Below are positions 8,209-17,404 of a DNA stretch of 64,000 nucleotides, piece after piece. How positions within the stretch are numbered: the stretch's first letter is position 1; each line of letters begins with the position of its first letter. This stretch comes from Endozoicomonas sp. NE40 (GTDB lineage Bacteria > Pseudomonadota > Gammaproteobacteria > Pseudomonadales > Endozoicomonadaceae): assembly GCF_040549045.1 (NCBI RefSeq), contig NZ_JBEWTB010000002.1:124001-188000 (forward strand), given 5' to 3'. Below the pieces are notes generated by a model that was given only the letters and a program-made list of their open reading frames with translations, ran no database searches and was not told the origin of the DNA. The position numbers were made by a program, and so were the translations under genes.

Positions 8209-9507
8209 ATGAAGGCCAGTACCTTAATTCCAGTAACGCCCTTACCGTCCGCCAAAAAAGACCTGTCACCCACACCTGCCTACCAGCGTCGTTTTCATGT
8301 GATGGCCAAACCCGCCGGAGCCCAGTGTAATCTGGACTGCGACTACTGTTTCTATCTGCATAAAGAAGACCTGCTGCAGCAACCCAAAAAACCGGTTATG
8401 GACGACGCGACCCTGGAACGTTTCATTGCCAATTACATTGACAGTCAGGACGGCGAAGAGATCGTCTTTTCCTGGCAGGGCGGTGAACCCACACTGATGG
8501 GACTGGATTTTTACAAAAAAGTAGTGGCATTACAGAAGAAGTACCAGCCACAAGGCGTTCGTATTGAGAACGACCTGCAAACCAATGGCGTTCTGCTGAA
8601 TGACAAGTGGTGCGAATTTCTGGCAGAGAATAATTTCCTGGTCGGCATCTCCATTGATGGCCCCCGGGAGTTGCACGACAAGTGCCGAAAAATGCGCAGT
8701 GGCAAGCCGACCTTCGACAAGGTCATGGCGGCTATTGACTGCATGAAACGTCATGGCGTTCGTTTTAATGTGCTGGCTGTGATTAACCGTTACAACGCTA
8801 AGTACCCACTGGAAGTGTACCGCTTCCTGACCCGTGAAGTGGGTGCGACGTATGTCCAGTTTACGCCATGCGTTGAACCAAAAGACTTCACCACCACTGC
8901 GCCGCAGTTCTGGAGTGAAAGCATGATACCGGTGCAGGATTCCCCACGCTGCAAGCCCGGTCATCCACTGTCTGTGGTCCATGACTGGAGTGTCGATGCC
9001 GATGACTGGGGTGAGTTCCTGAAAGTGACCTTTGAAGAGTGGGTTAATAACGACATGGGACGGGTACTGGTCAACCTGTTTGAGACCGCTGTCGCCCAGA
9101 CTCTGGGTAAACCGGCACAAATCTGCGCAACCGCCGAGTTCTGCGGTAAGGGTGCTGCTGTGGAGCACGATGGCAAGGTGTATTCCTGTGACCACTATGT
9201 CTACCCGGAATATGAGCTGGCTAACATTCACGATATGTCGCTGGCGGACATGGTCATTTCCGATCGTCAGAAAGCCTTCGGACTGGGCAAACGCAATACC
9301 CTGCCAAAACAGTGTAAGAAATGTCACTTCCTGCGCCTTTGCTGGGGTGAGTGTCCAAAGAATCGCCTGCTGAAAACCAAAGATGGCGAACCCGGACTGA
9401 ATTACCTGTGTTCCGGTATGCATGCCTTTTATCAGTATGCAGCGCCGATGTTGGTGGGCATTGCAACGCTGGTTAAGCAGGGCAAACTGCCACTTGCCCG
9501 GCAATAG
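8209..9507 (+). CDS. Anaerobic-type sulfatase-maturating enzyme (radical SAM/SPASM)
   Basis: The protein carries the radical-SAM cluster motif CNLDCDYC, a SAM-binding GGEPTLMG motif, and C-terminal SPASM cysteines, including CKKCHFLRLCWGECP and a following YLCSGMHAFY. This is the anSME pattern. These enzymes oxidise the active-site Ser or Cys of sulfatases to formylglycine, matching the Ser-type sulfatase immediately upstream. An open frame reaches back to 8086, but the Met at 8209 gives the usual N-terminus (about 432 residues) and lies after the intergenic hairpin. Confidence 0.9.
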   Translation: MKASTLIPVTPLPSAKKDLSPTPAYQRRFHVMAKPAGAQCNLDCDYCFYLHKEDLLQQPKKPVMDDATLERFIANYIDSQDGEEIVFSWQGGEPTLMGLDFYKKVVALQKKYQPQGVRIENDLQTNGVLLNDKWCEFLAENNFLVGISIDGPRELHDKCRKMRSGKPTFDKVMAAIDCMKRHGVRFNVLAVINRYNAKYPLEVYRFLTREVGATYVQFTPCVEPKDFTTTAPQFWSESMIPVQDSPRCKPGHPLSVVHDWSVDADDWGEFLKVTFEEWVNNDMGRVLVNLFETAVAQTLGKPAQICATAEFCGKGAAVEHDGKVYSCDHYVYPEYELANIHDMSLADMVISDRQKAFGLGKRNTLPKQCKKCHFLRLCWGECPKNRLLKTKDGEPGLNYLCSGMHAFYQYAAPMLVGIATLVKQGKLPLARQ

Positions 9508-9563
9508 CCAACAAGAAACCGTACTTTTTATTGCCAATAAATTCAGGATGGAGACTAAATCAG

Positions 9564-10538
9564 GTGGATTGTCGTCAGCAGTTATTGTCCGTTGAGCACG
9601 CTCTTAATCAGGCCGTTATCGGCCAGCATGAAGTAGCACGCAGCCTTATCATTGCCATGCTGTGCCGGGGTAATGTTCTGCTCGAAGGGATGCCGGGGCT
9701 GGCAAAAACCAGAGCCATTAAAACGCTCGCCACATTGGTAGAAGGCAGCTTTTCCCGAATCCAGTTTACGCCAGACATGTTGCCATCGGATGTCACTGGC
9801 ACCGAAATTTATCTGGGCGCAGAACAGGGCTTTGAATTCAGGAAAGGCCCGATCTTCGGGAATCTCATTCTGGTCGACGAAATTAACCGTGCTCCGGCCA
9901 AAGTACAGGCTGCCCTGCTCGAAGCTATGGAAGAACGTCAGGTAACGGTAGCCGGACATACCCATCCACTGCCCGCTTTTTTCCTGACGCTCGCCACCCA
10001 GAACCCGGTGGAACAGGAAGGGACCTATACCCTGCCGGAAGCCCAGCTGGATCGCTTTTTATTAAAAGTACAGGTCAACTATCCGGGCAGGCAGGATGAG
10101 ATCGAAGTGCTCCGTATCGTGCGGGAGGAAAAGCGCCTTCAAACCGCGACAGCAGAAGAACAACAGGCAATAGAGCCATTATCTCAGGAAGCTGTTTCAG
10201 CCTGCTGGAAGGCAGTCAATGACGTTTATGTGTCTGAAGCCGTGGAACAGCTGATTGTTGACCTGATTCATGGCACCCGCGAGCCGACGGAAACTGATGC
10301 TTCTTTAACCGAAAGCCTGCGCTATGGTGCCAGCCCCCGTGGCAGTCTGGCACTGGAACATACCGCCAGGGCTCAGGCCTGGCTGGAAGGTCGTGACCAT
10401 GTCATTCCGGAAGATGTGATAGCCATGGCCAAACCTACCCTTCGTCACCGTATTGCTCTGTCCTATAAAGCCCAGATGCTGGAACAAACTGCGGATTCCA
10501 TTATCGATACCCTGATTGATGGCGTACTGAGAGGTTAA
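9564..10538 (+). CDS. MoxR-family AAA+ ATPase
   Basis: The protein has Walker A GMPGLAKT, Walker B LILVDEINRAPAK, sensor 1 ATQNP and an LPEAQLDRFL arginine-finger region, followed by the MoxR lid domain. MoxR ATPases act as chaperones that mature or insert metal into partner enzymes together with VWA proteins. A GTG at 9564 has GGATGGAG 10 bases upstream and is preferred; a TTG at 9531 would add 11 residues. It heads a MoxR-DUF58-VWA-BatD operon 56 bp after the sulfatase maturase. Confidence 0.9.
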   Translation: MDCRQQLLSVEHALNQAVIGQHEVARSLIIAMLCRGNVLLEGMPGLAKTRAIKTLATLVEGSFSRIQFTPDMLPSDVTGTEIYLGAEQGFEFRKGPIFGNLILVDEINRAPAKVQAALLEAMEERQVTVAGHTHPLPAFFLTLATQNPVEQEGTYTLPEAQLDRFLLKVQVNYPGRQDEIEVLRIVREEKRLQTATAEEQQAIEPLSQEAVSACWKAVNDVYVSEAVEQLIVDLIHGTREPTETDASLTESLRYGASPRGSLALEHTARAQAWLEGRDHVIPEDVIAMAKPTLRHRIALSYKAQMLEQTADSIIDTLIDGVLRG

Positions 10539-10543
10539 GAGCA

Positions 10544-11456
10544 GTGACGGTTGATCTCTACACTGACGTTGACCGCCTTATGGCGCTTCAGGCTGAAGTC
10601 CTTGGGCTGGGGCTGACCAGCAGAGAGCGGCTGCGCAGCCTGTTACAGGGGCGATCCCGTACCCGCATTCGGGGCAATGGTCTGGATATTGACGAAGTAC
10701 GCCCTTATCAGTGGGGAGACGACCCCCGCCATATTGACTGGAAAATGACGGCCCGGCTACAAAAGCCCCATGTGAAGCTATTTACCGAGGAACGCGAAAC
10801 CCCCATGGTGATCCTGGTGGATCAGCGTCAGGATATGTTTCTCGGCACCCGGCTGATGACCAAATCCTATGCCGCAGCTACCCTGGCCGGACTGTTCGCC
10901 TGGGTCGCCACCTTGCTGGGCGAAAAGGTGGAAATGCTGATTTTTGATGATCAGGGAATCACACCAACATCGGCAGTGAGTCGTGCCGCTCAATTGCCAG
11001 AGTTTATTTATGCCATTAGTCCGCTATAACCAGCGACTGCGGGCTAATAATGACGTGCCATCGAACCCTCAACAGCTGGTCGATGCGCTGGCATGGACCG
11101 AACAGCGGGCATTGAGCAACGGTCAGTTGGTAGTGATCAGTGACTTTATTGGTCTGGACGACAGTGGGTGGCTACTACTGGAGCGTATGAACCAGCGCAG
11201 CAGTGTTATTGCGGTAACCGTACACGATTTCCTTGATGAACACTGGCCTGAAAGCGGTCAGTACCTGTTATGTGAACCGGGCAATCAGGCCGAGTTTGAT
11301 CTTGGTAATAAAAAGACCAATCAAACCCTGCAAAAACAACGGCAGCAGCGACTGCAAACCGTCGATGACCACATGGTGCGCTGTGGTGCCCTGTCACTTC
11401 AGGTAAACACCAGTGAGCCACTGATGATTCAGCTATCACGACACCTGTCTGTTTGA
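10544..11456 (+). pseudogene. DUF58 protein gene interrupted by a single-base frameshift
   Basis: Two frames make one DUF58 protein. The first (10544-11029) carries RGNGLDIDEVRPYQWGDDPR followed by HIDWKMTARL, the DUF58 hallmark, and ends early at a TAA. The second, in the +1 frame, continues with RYNQRLRAN and a VVISDFIGL stretch to 11456. One base lost near 11009-11030 would restore about 303 residues, the normal length. No homopolymer is present at the junction. DUF58 proteins partner MoxR ATPases. It could be a true inactivation, an assembly error or recoding. Confidence 0.75.
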
Positions 11457-11473
11457 TGAGGCTCAGGGAATAT

Positions 11474-11962
11474 ATGGTCGAATTACCGTTTCTGGATCCG
11501 TTAAATACCTATCAGTCTGCTGAGTTGCTGACTCCGGGCTTACCTGATCCTGTCAGTCTGATTCCGCAAACCACAGGCTGGTTGTGGCTGGGGGCTTTAT
11601 TGCTGGTTATTGCCGGAAAACTCTGGCTCAACCACAAGGCAAAGCAACTGCAGAATGTCTGGCGTACTGAGGCTCTGAACATCATTGATCAGGCAGCCAG
11701 TGATAAAGACCTGAGTGGCCTTTTTACCCTCATATTACGAGTCGCCCGACTGTCCATAGACAAAGATGTGATCAAATCCTTGCTGGCTGGAGGATCGGCG
11801 AAAGAGTCAGTCGAACAGCTGCTTAACCAGTTGAACCTCAGCCTGACATCAACACAGCTTGATCATCTGCTGGCTGCCCGTTACCGGCCGCCCGGAGACG
11901 TGGTCGACGATTCCTTGTTTCCTGTATTAAGCGAATGGGTGAAGACATACCCTCATGTCTGA
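11474..11962 (+). CDS. DUF4381-type membrane protein of the MoxR/Bat operon
   Basis: This short protein has a Pro-rich N-terminus (GLPDPVSLIPQTTGWLWLG), one transmembrane helix (about residues 33-53), and a cytosolic helical part. That is the DUF4381 architecture usual between DUF58 and the first VWA gene in such operons. The start at 11474 follows AGGGA at 5-base spacing; an ATG at 11456 overlapping the upstream stop is the alternative. It overlaps the next gene by 8 bp. Its role is inferred from the operon only. Confidence 0.7.
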   Translation: MVELPFLDPLNTYQSAELLTPGLPDPVSLIPQTTGWLWLGALLLVIAGKLWLNHKAKQLQNVWRTEALNIIDQAASDKDLSGLFTLILRVARLSIDKDVIKSLLAGGSAKESVEQLLNQLNLSLTSTQLDHLLAARYRPPGDVVDDSLFPVLSEWVKTYPHV

Positions 11963-13001
11963 AATCATACTACTTCTTAAGTCCATCTCGTTTGGCTGGC
12001 AGCCGCTGCTGCTACTGTTACCCCTGCCATGGCTGGCAGCCCGCTGGCTGCCACTGTACCGACCACCCCGTCTGGCGTTACGAATTCCCCAACTGCAAAA
12101 GCTGCTGGCATTACCGATCAGTCATCAGACAGGTGCCCGACAGTCTGCACCTCCGGCATGGTCCGAACGGTTACTGCGTAGCCTGATCTGGATACTGGTG
12201 GTGGTCGCCGCCGCGCAACCCTATCGTCTGGGGCCACCCATTGAGCATATTGAAGTGTCACGGGAAATTCTGCTGGCACTGGATGTTTCCGGCTCCATGG
12301 ATATCCGCGACATCTTCATTGAAGAGTTTGCGGAAGAACAGCGCATCAGCCGTATGGACTCGGTGCAGCGGGTTGTGAATCAATTTTTGCAGGAACGGGA
12401 GACCGAGCGTTTTGGTCTGGCCGTGTTTGGCTCTCAGGCATTCCCTTATGTGCCGTTCACGTCCGACACCGCGCTGTTGCAACAAAAGACTGATGAAATT
12501 TATCCCGGTATCGCGGGAGAGCAAACCGCTATCGGTGACGCACTCGGAGTCGCTATTACTCTGTTTGAGCAGAGCAATGTACCGGAGAAGGTGGTTATCC
12601 TGCTGACCGATGGCAGTGATACCGCCTCATCCCTGCCACCACAGGCAGCAGCCCGTCTGGCGGCCGACCATGATGTAACCGTTCACGCCATCGCTTTCGG
12701 ACAGGTTGATCCCGGCGAGGGCATTAATCAAAGAGCCAGTCAGGAAGAGATCATCGACCTGCAAATGCTGGAAACCATCGCAGGTATGACGGGAGGTCAG
12801 GTGTTTGTGGGTGATAACCATGACAGCCTGCAGGGAATATTTGAGGAACTGGATAGTCTGCTGGTGTCTGATAACGACCCTCAATACTGGTCACAGCATG
12901 AATTCCTGTTTCACTACCCGCTGGCACTGGCAGCCCTGATGTTTGCATTGCTGGCATTGCTGTCACTGAACAATACCCTGCACCGTAGAAAAGAGGCCTG
13001 A
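11955..13001 (+). CDS. BatA-type VWA-domain membrane protein
   Basis: The 348-residue protein has two N-terminal membrane segments (about residues 17-33 and 73-88), a VWA domain and a C-terminal helix near residues 318-338. The MIDAS metal site is complete: DVSGSM at about residue 109, a Thr in GEQTAIGDAL, and LLTDGSD. BatA (aerotolerance) proteins display the VWA domain in the periplasm and work with MoxR. It overlaps the upstream gene by 8 bp and precedes a second VWA protein. Confidence 0.88.
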   Translation: MSEIILLLKSISFGWQPLLLLLPLPWLAARWLPLYRPPRLALRIPQLQKLLALPISHQTGARQSAPPAWSERLLRSLIWILVVVAAAQPYRLGPPIEHIEVSREILLALDVSGSMDIRDIFIEEFAEEQRISRMDSVQRVVNQFLQERETERFGLAVFGSQAFPYVPFTSDTALLQQKTDEIYPGIAGEQTAIGDALGVAITLFEQSNVPEKVVILLTDGSDTASSLPPQAAARLAADHDVTVHAIAFGQVDPGEGINQRASQEEIIDLQMLETIAGMTGGQVFVGDNHDSLQGIFEELDSLLVSDNDPQYWSQHEFLFHYPLALAALMFALLALLSLNNTLHRRKEA

Positions 13002-13006
13002 TCATT

Positions 13007-14569
13007 ATGGAGTGGATGACAGATTTTCATTTTCTGCGCCCCGGCTGGCTGTTATTACTGCTTCCTGCGCTGATACTGATCATCAAAGGGAGCAACCGGA
13101 ACAGCGAACGCAGACACTGGTCCCGGCTGATTCACCGGGCTATGCAGCCACATATGCTGCTGTCAATGGCGGGCAGCGCCAGACTCTCCGTACAACAGTG
13201 GTCCGGTATTGTGCTGGTAGTGGCCAGTTCGGCGCTGGCCGGACCCAGCTGGCACCGTGAACTGCCCGAAGGGTTTGAACAGGAAGGCGTCGTATATGTG
13301 GTACTCGACAGTCGGGCTTCCATGAATGTCGATGATATCAAGCCAACCCGCTTACAGCACAGTAAGTATAAGCTGGTGACACTGGCGCAACAGCTGCCGA
13401 ATCTGCAGTTTTCAATTTATGCTTACGCAGATACTGCCCATCAGGTCACACCGGCCTCCAGTGACTGGGTATTTCATGATCTCTATTTACAGGGGCTGTC
13501 ATCCAGTGTTATGCCGGTACGACTTAGCGGAACATCGGCACTGTCATCAGCACTCGATCAGGTCAGCGAAGCGATGCAGCACAACGATATTCCCGGCTCA
13601 GTACTCCTGATTACCAGTCACCTGACTGAACAGGAGGTTACTGTCGTGCGTCAGTTTGCTTCCGGCCATGGTATCCAGATATGGGCAACAGGCACCGCTG
13701 AAGGTGCCAGCCTGCAGACAACGAACCGACTGGTCGAAACACAAATGTCAGTAGACAGTTTTCGTACACTGCAACGACAGGGAGTACCCACCGTACTGAT
13801 GGAAACCAATGATAACGACCTACAGGTTATCAGCGCCCGCCTGACACACAATCTAATTCGTTCTCAGGTTGATAACCCTGAATTTCTCTGGGCCGATTAT
13901 GGTCGCTATCTGGTGCTGTTGCTGCTGCCTGCCCTGTCGTTCTGGTTTCGAAAAGGTGTGAGGTTGCTGGCCCTGGTCATTCTGTTTGCTACCGGAACAC
14001 CAGAGGCCGAAGCCAGCCGGGACTGGTTTTTTACGCCGGACCAGCAGGGACAAATGGCTTTCAATCGTGGTGATTATGCCAGAGCGGCAAGCCTCTATTC
14101 AGACCATTACCTGAAAGGTGTTGCTTATTATCAGGCAGGTGACTGGTTACCAGCCTTACAGCAGTTTGGTCAGGTTGATACCCATGAGAGCAGACACTTT
14201 AAAGCCTTAAGCTATGCCCAGCTTAAATACTGGGATGAAGCGTATGAACTGCTTGCCGAACTGGTTCAGTCTCACCCTGAGGATGCTCTGATCAGCGCTA
14301 ATTATCAGGCAGTGGCTGAAGTGATGGTGACACTGGAAAAATACCGAAAACAACGTCTGGACGATCAGGCGCTGATGGACAGGGGTGAGGATGAGGCGGA
14401 TGGCTTTGTTGAGAGTGAACTGGCAGAACACGGCATTGATGCAACACTTGAGGTACCGGGTGGTCTGCTAAATCCCCTGAACTGGCTGGAAGGGTTGGAA
14501 ATGACACCTGAACAGCTGTTACGAAATCGCTTTCAACACGAAGTGTCAGCAGGTAATGCCCATGAATAA
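13007..14569 (+). CDS. BatB/BatC-type VWA-TPR membrane protein with a degenerate MIDAS
   Basis: This 520-residue protein has an N-terminal membrane helix, a VWA-like domain, a second membrane segment (about residues 303-330), and a TPR region (FNRGDYARAASLYSDHYLKG followed by a GDWLPALQQF repeat). This is the BatB-BatC fusion layout. The VWA metal site is altered: DSRASM replaces DxSxS, so the middle Ser is Arg, and LLITSH replaces the usual LLTDG. A metal-independent, structural role is likely. It follows batA by 5 bp and overlaps batD. Confidence 0.8.
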   Translation: MEWMTDFHFLRPGWLLLLLPALILIIKGSNRNSERRHWSRLIHRAMQPHMLLSMAGSARLSVQQWSGIVLVVASSALAGPSWHRELPEGFEQEGVVYVVLDSRASMNVDDIKPTRLQHSKYKLVTLAQQLPNLQFSIYAYADTAHQVTPASSDWVFHDLYLQGLSSSVMPVRLSGTSALSSALDQVSEAMQHNDIPGSVLLITSHLTEQEVTVVRQFASGHGIQIWATGTAEGASLQTTNRLVETQMSVDSFRTLQRQGVPTVLMETNDNDLQVISARLTHNLIRSQVDNPEFLWADYGRYLVLLLLPALSFWFRKGVRLLALVILFATGTPEAEASRDWFFTPDQQGQMAFNRGDYARAASLYSDHYLKGVAYYQAGDWLPALQQFGQVDTHESRHFKALSYAQLKYWDEAYELLAELVQSHPEDALISANYQAVAEVMVTLEKYRKQRLDDQALMDRGEDEADGFVESELAEHGIDATLEVPGGLLNPLNWLEGLEMTPEQLLRNRFQHEVSAGNAHE

Positions 14570-15830
14570 GCGCTTATCAGCCATAGTACTGTTGTTAGTT
14601 ATCTGGACCGCACCCACACAGGCTCAGGTCATAATAGAAGGAAGCCTGAAAACACTGGATGGCCAACAATCAGGTCTGACACTGGACGTGGTACCCCGGC
14701 AGGTCATTCGCATGGACTGGCAACTCGGTTCCGACAGCTGGTTTACCAGCCCACCCCTGATGCCTGACTGGCAGGTTGATGGTGCCGTCATTCTGTCCAG
14801 CAGTGAAGAACAGGGTAATTTCTCCCGACGCTCCGGGCGAACCACCTTCAGCGGTGTTAACCGCTATTACTGGTTAGTACCGGAACAGCCAGGTAACCTG
14901 ACGATCGCGCCCCACGACGTCTGGCTGACCAGAGCACACGACACTGAGGCACGCTTGCACCAGACACCTGTCCTGAATGTTCGAGTAAAGCTGCCTGAGT
15001 CTGCCAGCAACAGCTCTGTTAACAACAATACATCTTTCTTTCCGGCCGATGACGTCAGCCTGAGCCAGTCACTGTCATCCATCGAAGGGCTCAAAGTGGG
15101 TGATCAGGTGGTTCGCGAGGTCTCTGTTTCTGCCCGGGGTACGCTTGGTTCATTGATTCCCGGGCTGGACGCACTACCTGAGTCTGTCAGCGTGCAAGGC
15201 TATCAGGCATCCGCTGAAGTCACCAACCATACGGAACCCCGGGGACGATTAACGGGTGGACTGCGCAAGGAAATCTGGGTCTACCGTTTTGACGAAAGCG
15301 GCACCCTGACACTGCCCGGGGTTGAGCTGCAATGGTGGGATCTGCAGAATAAACAATTCAAAACGGTAAGCCTGCCTTCTGTCACCGTAGAAGTTGCCAG
15401 CTCAGTAGCCGGCGGTGAAGAACTCAGACTGCGACAGAGTCGTTTTCTTTTTGATCCGATGTTTATTGCGATAATCAGCCTGCTACTGGTTTCAGCGGTC
15501 TGCTGGTACTTTAGAAAAACTGTCGCACGTCGTTTCCATCATTTTGTAGCCCTCTTTAAATCAACCCTGGTTAGTCATCCCTTTTGGGTATCCTGCCTGC
15601 TATTGCTTACGGCAGTATTTGGCAGCTCGCTATCATTGCAAAATGGCTATTTACACTGGCAACGATGCAACAGTCTATACCTGCACGACTGGCCACTGCC
15701 CAACTCTGCCAGTCTTGCCAACCGTCACCGCCCGGCAAGAGTCTGTGTGCTGGTCAGACTGATGACCGTTTTACAGATTCAGCGTTGGAAGCACCGACAA
15801 AGCCGTTATTTACCCGATTTGAATGACTGA
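14556..15830 (+). CDS. BatD-type (oxygen tolerance) protein, divergent C-terminus
   Basis: The 424-residue protein has a signal peptide (ending TQAQ), tandem beta-rich domains with LIPGLDALPESVSVQGY and GLRKEIWVYRF, and a membrane helix near residues 302-323. These are typical of BatD. It closes the MoxR/Bat operon and overlaps the upstream gene by 14 bp; a second ATG at 14562 is equally plausible. The last 70 residues after the second hydrophobic stretch look unlike the usual alpha-helical BatD tail, although the ending LPDLND resembles the family terminus. Compensating frameshifts in this tail are possible. Confidence 0.78.
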   Translation: MPMNKRLSAIVLLLVIWTAPTQAQVIIEGSLKTLDGQQSGLTLDVVPRQVIRMDWQLGSDSWFTSPPLMPDWQVDGAVILSSSEEQGNFSRRSGRTTFSGVNRYYWLVPEQPGNLTIAPHDVWLTRAHDTEARLHQTPVLNVRVKLPESASNSSVNNNTSFFPADDVSLSQSLSSIEGLKVGDQVVREVSVSARGTLGSLIPGLDALPESVSVQGYQASAEVTNHTEPRGRLTGGLRKEIWVYRFDESGTLTLPGVELQWWDLQNKQFKTVSLPSVTVEVASSVAGGEELRLRQSRFLFDPMFIAIISLLLVSAVCWYFRKTVARRFHHFVALFKSTLVSHPFWVSCLLLLTAVFGSSLSLQNGYLHWQRCNSLYLHDWPLPNSASLANRHRPARVCVLVRLMTVLQIQRWKHRQSRYLPDLND

Positions 15831-16002
15831 CCGTACGCTGTAATGACATGAAACTGAACGTGCAAGAAATTCTGAAAAGCGAATTCGGATATTCCGACTC
15901 CTTAAGTAATGCCCTTATTAACCATGGAAAAATTCGCACTTACGCCAAGGGTGTAAGGCTTGGTTTGCAGGGCGAAATGCATCGACAAATGATGTTCATA
16001 CT

Positions 16003-16030
16003 GTCGGGCAAGGGTGCAATTAAAAGTGTT
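16003..16030 (+). repeat. Left IS end: 9-bp target duplication plus 19-bp terminal inverted repeat
   Basis: GTCGGGCAA (16003-16011) is the target-site duplication. GGGTGCAATTAAAAGTGTT (16012-16030) is the left terminal inverted repeat, the exact reverse complement of the right one at 17405-17423. Confidence 0.95.
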
Positions 16031-16088
16031 CCCCGGTCAGCAATTTCCCAGAACTTGGCCATAATGCTAAGAGTTCATTTTTCACCCG

Positions 16089-16364
16089 ATGCGTTCCATG
16101 TCTACTTCCAAAACCCTTGCGGAAAAACTTGCTGCCCATCCAGAGCTTGAAAAAAGAGTATCTGAATTGATCAGTCTGGTAGAAGCCAAGTCCGGTCATC
16201 TTGACCGGGCTGATGAAGCAGAGGAAGCTGTCATTGAAAACCTTAAAGAACTGGGGAATGAGCTTCTGACGGACTGGGGAGCCCATAAAGAGAAGCAAAA
16301 GTTTGAAGAGGCCCACGATCTTCACTCTGAATCAAATACTAAAAAAAAGACCTCCACTGGATGA
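16089..16364 (+). CDS. IS OrfA, N-terminal part of ISKra4-type transposase
   Basis: The 91-residue protein is acidic and predicted helical (AAHPELEKRVSELISLVEAK), ending in a Lys-rich stretch encoded by an eight-A run (16341-16348). Its stop overlaps the OrfB start (ATGA). The OrfB frame (-1) is open back through the A run, reading KDLHWMTTYGKV. A -1 ribosomal slip on the A run would therefore give one continuous transposase. The fourth-codon ATG (16098) is an alternative start. Confidence 0.8.
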   Translation: MRSMSTSKTLAEKLAAHPELEKRVSELISLVEAKSGHLDRADEAEEAVIENLKELGNELLTDWGAHKEKQKFEEAHDLHSESNTKKKTSTG

Positions 16365-17404
16365 CCACTTACGGCAAAGTTCGTCTCTGTGAGCGATGCT
16401 TGACCGTTGCAGGGCATCGTATACGCCCTTTTTCCGAGAATGCCCATATCCACTGTCGTGACTACTCTTTACCGTTACAACGGCGATTGGTGGATTTTGC
16501 ATCAGACAGTTCTTTTGCAACAGCTTCACAGAAAATGGAAGAGCATTATGGCGTTATCGTACCTGAGTCATCAGTACGAGCCATTACCCTGGGTCACGCC
16601 CGCTGCATGAGTGAGCAATCTAAAGCTTCCCTGAAAAATTGTCAGGAATGTGTAGGAGAAGGCAAGCAGCTGATTGGTGAAATGGACGGCAGCATGATTC
16701 CAGTGGTTCTTTTTGATGAAGAAGCTGAAGGCGACAAGCGCAAGGCCAGAAAAGTTGACTGGCAAGAGGCCAAGCTTTGCTTGGTTTATGAACAAGGAAG
16801 TTGCGATAAGCGACATCGTGTAGTTATGGGAGAGCCCGGTGAAGCAGGCGATCAGTGGTTGAGTTGCGCTATTGAGCAAGGTTTGAATCGGCAGTCATCT
16901 ATTCATTGTGTAAGTGATGGGGCTAAGTGGATTGCCAGCCAGGCAGACCGCGTATTCGCATCTCAGGGAAGTTTTCTGGTGGATTACTATCACCTTTGTG
17001 AGTACATCGCAGATGCTGCTAAAGAGTGCATTGGAAAAGATGAAAAAGCCCGTAAAAAATGGACTGATGAACAAAAAACAAGAATGAAAGCAGGTGAGTC
17101 AGAGAGAGTTCTGGCAGAGCTTGAGCCTTATCGTAACGGTAAGGTTGGAAAGGAAGCCAACAAATCGGAAGAGTGTCATCGCTATATCAGGAATCGTCCC
17201 GGACAATTTGATTATCAGGCGGCAGAAGCTGCCAATTTGCCTATCGGTTCAGGTGAAATAGAGAGCTCCAATCGTTCTGTTGTTCAAACCCGGTTGAAAC
17301 TTCCCGGAGCATGGTGGAAACCAGAGCATGCTCACGATATGTTGAACCTTAGAACTTTAAGGGCTAATGGTGACTGGAATAAGTACTGGAAAGCCACTGG
17401 ATAG
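16361..17404 (+). CDS. IS OrfB, catalytic part of ISKra4-type transposase
   Basis: The 347-residue protein has the ISKra4/UPF0236-like pattern: an early Cys pair (CERC), a GEMDGSMIPVV stretch containing the first catalytic Asp, HCVSDGAKWI with the second, and LPIGSGEIESSNRSVV with the Glu. It ends near the right terminal repeat with WWKPEHAHDMLNLR. It catalyses movement of the element. It may be made alone from the ATGA overlap or as a fusion with OrfA by frameshifting. Confidence 0.88.
   Translation: MTTYGKVRLCERCLTVAGHRIRPFSENAHIHCRDYSLPLQRRLVDFASDSSFATASQKMEEHYGVIVPESSVRAITLGHARCMSEQSKASLKNCQECVGEGKQLIGEMDGSMIPVVLFDEEAEGDKRKARKVDWQEAKLCLVYEQGSCDKRHRVVMGEPGEAGDQWLSCAIEQGLNRQSSIHCVSDGAKWIASQADRVFASQGSFLVDYYHLCEYIADAAKECIGKDEKARKKWTDEQKTRMKAGESERVLAELEPYRNGKVGKEANKSEECHRYIRNRPGQFDYQAAEAANLPIGSGEIESSNRSVVQTRLKLPGAWWKPEHAHDMLNLRTLRANGDWNKYWKATG

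Noticed and set aside
8530..9537. Long minus-strand open frame across the sulfatase maturase
   Set aside because: It is the antisense shadow of a conserved radical-SAM gene and has no family resemblance.
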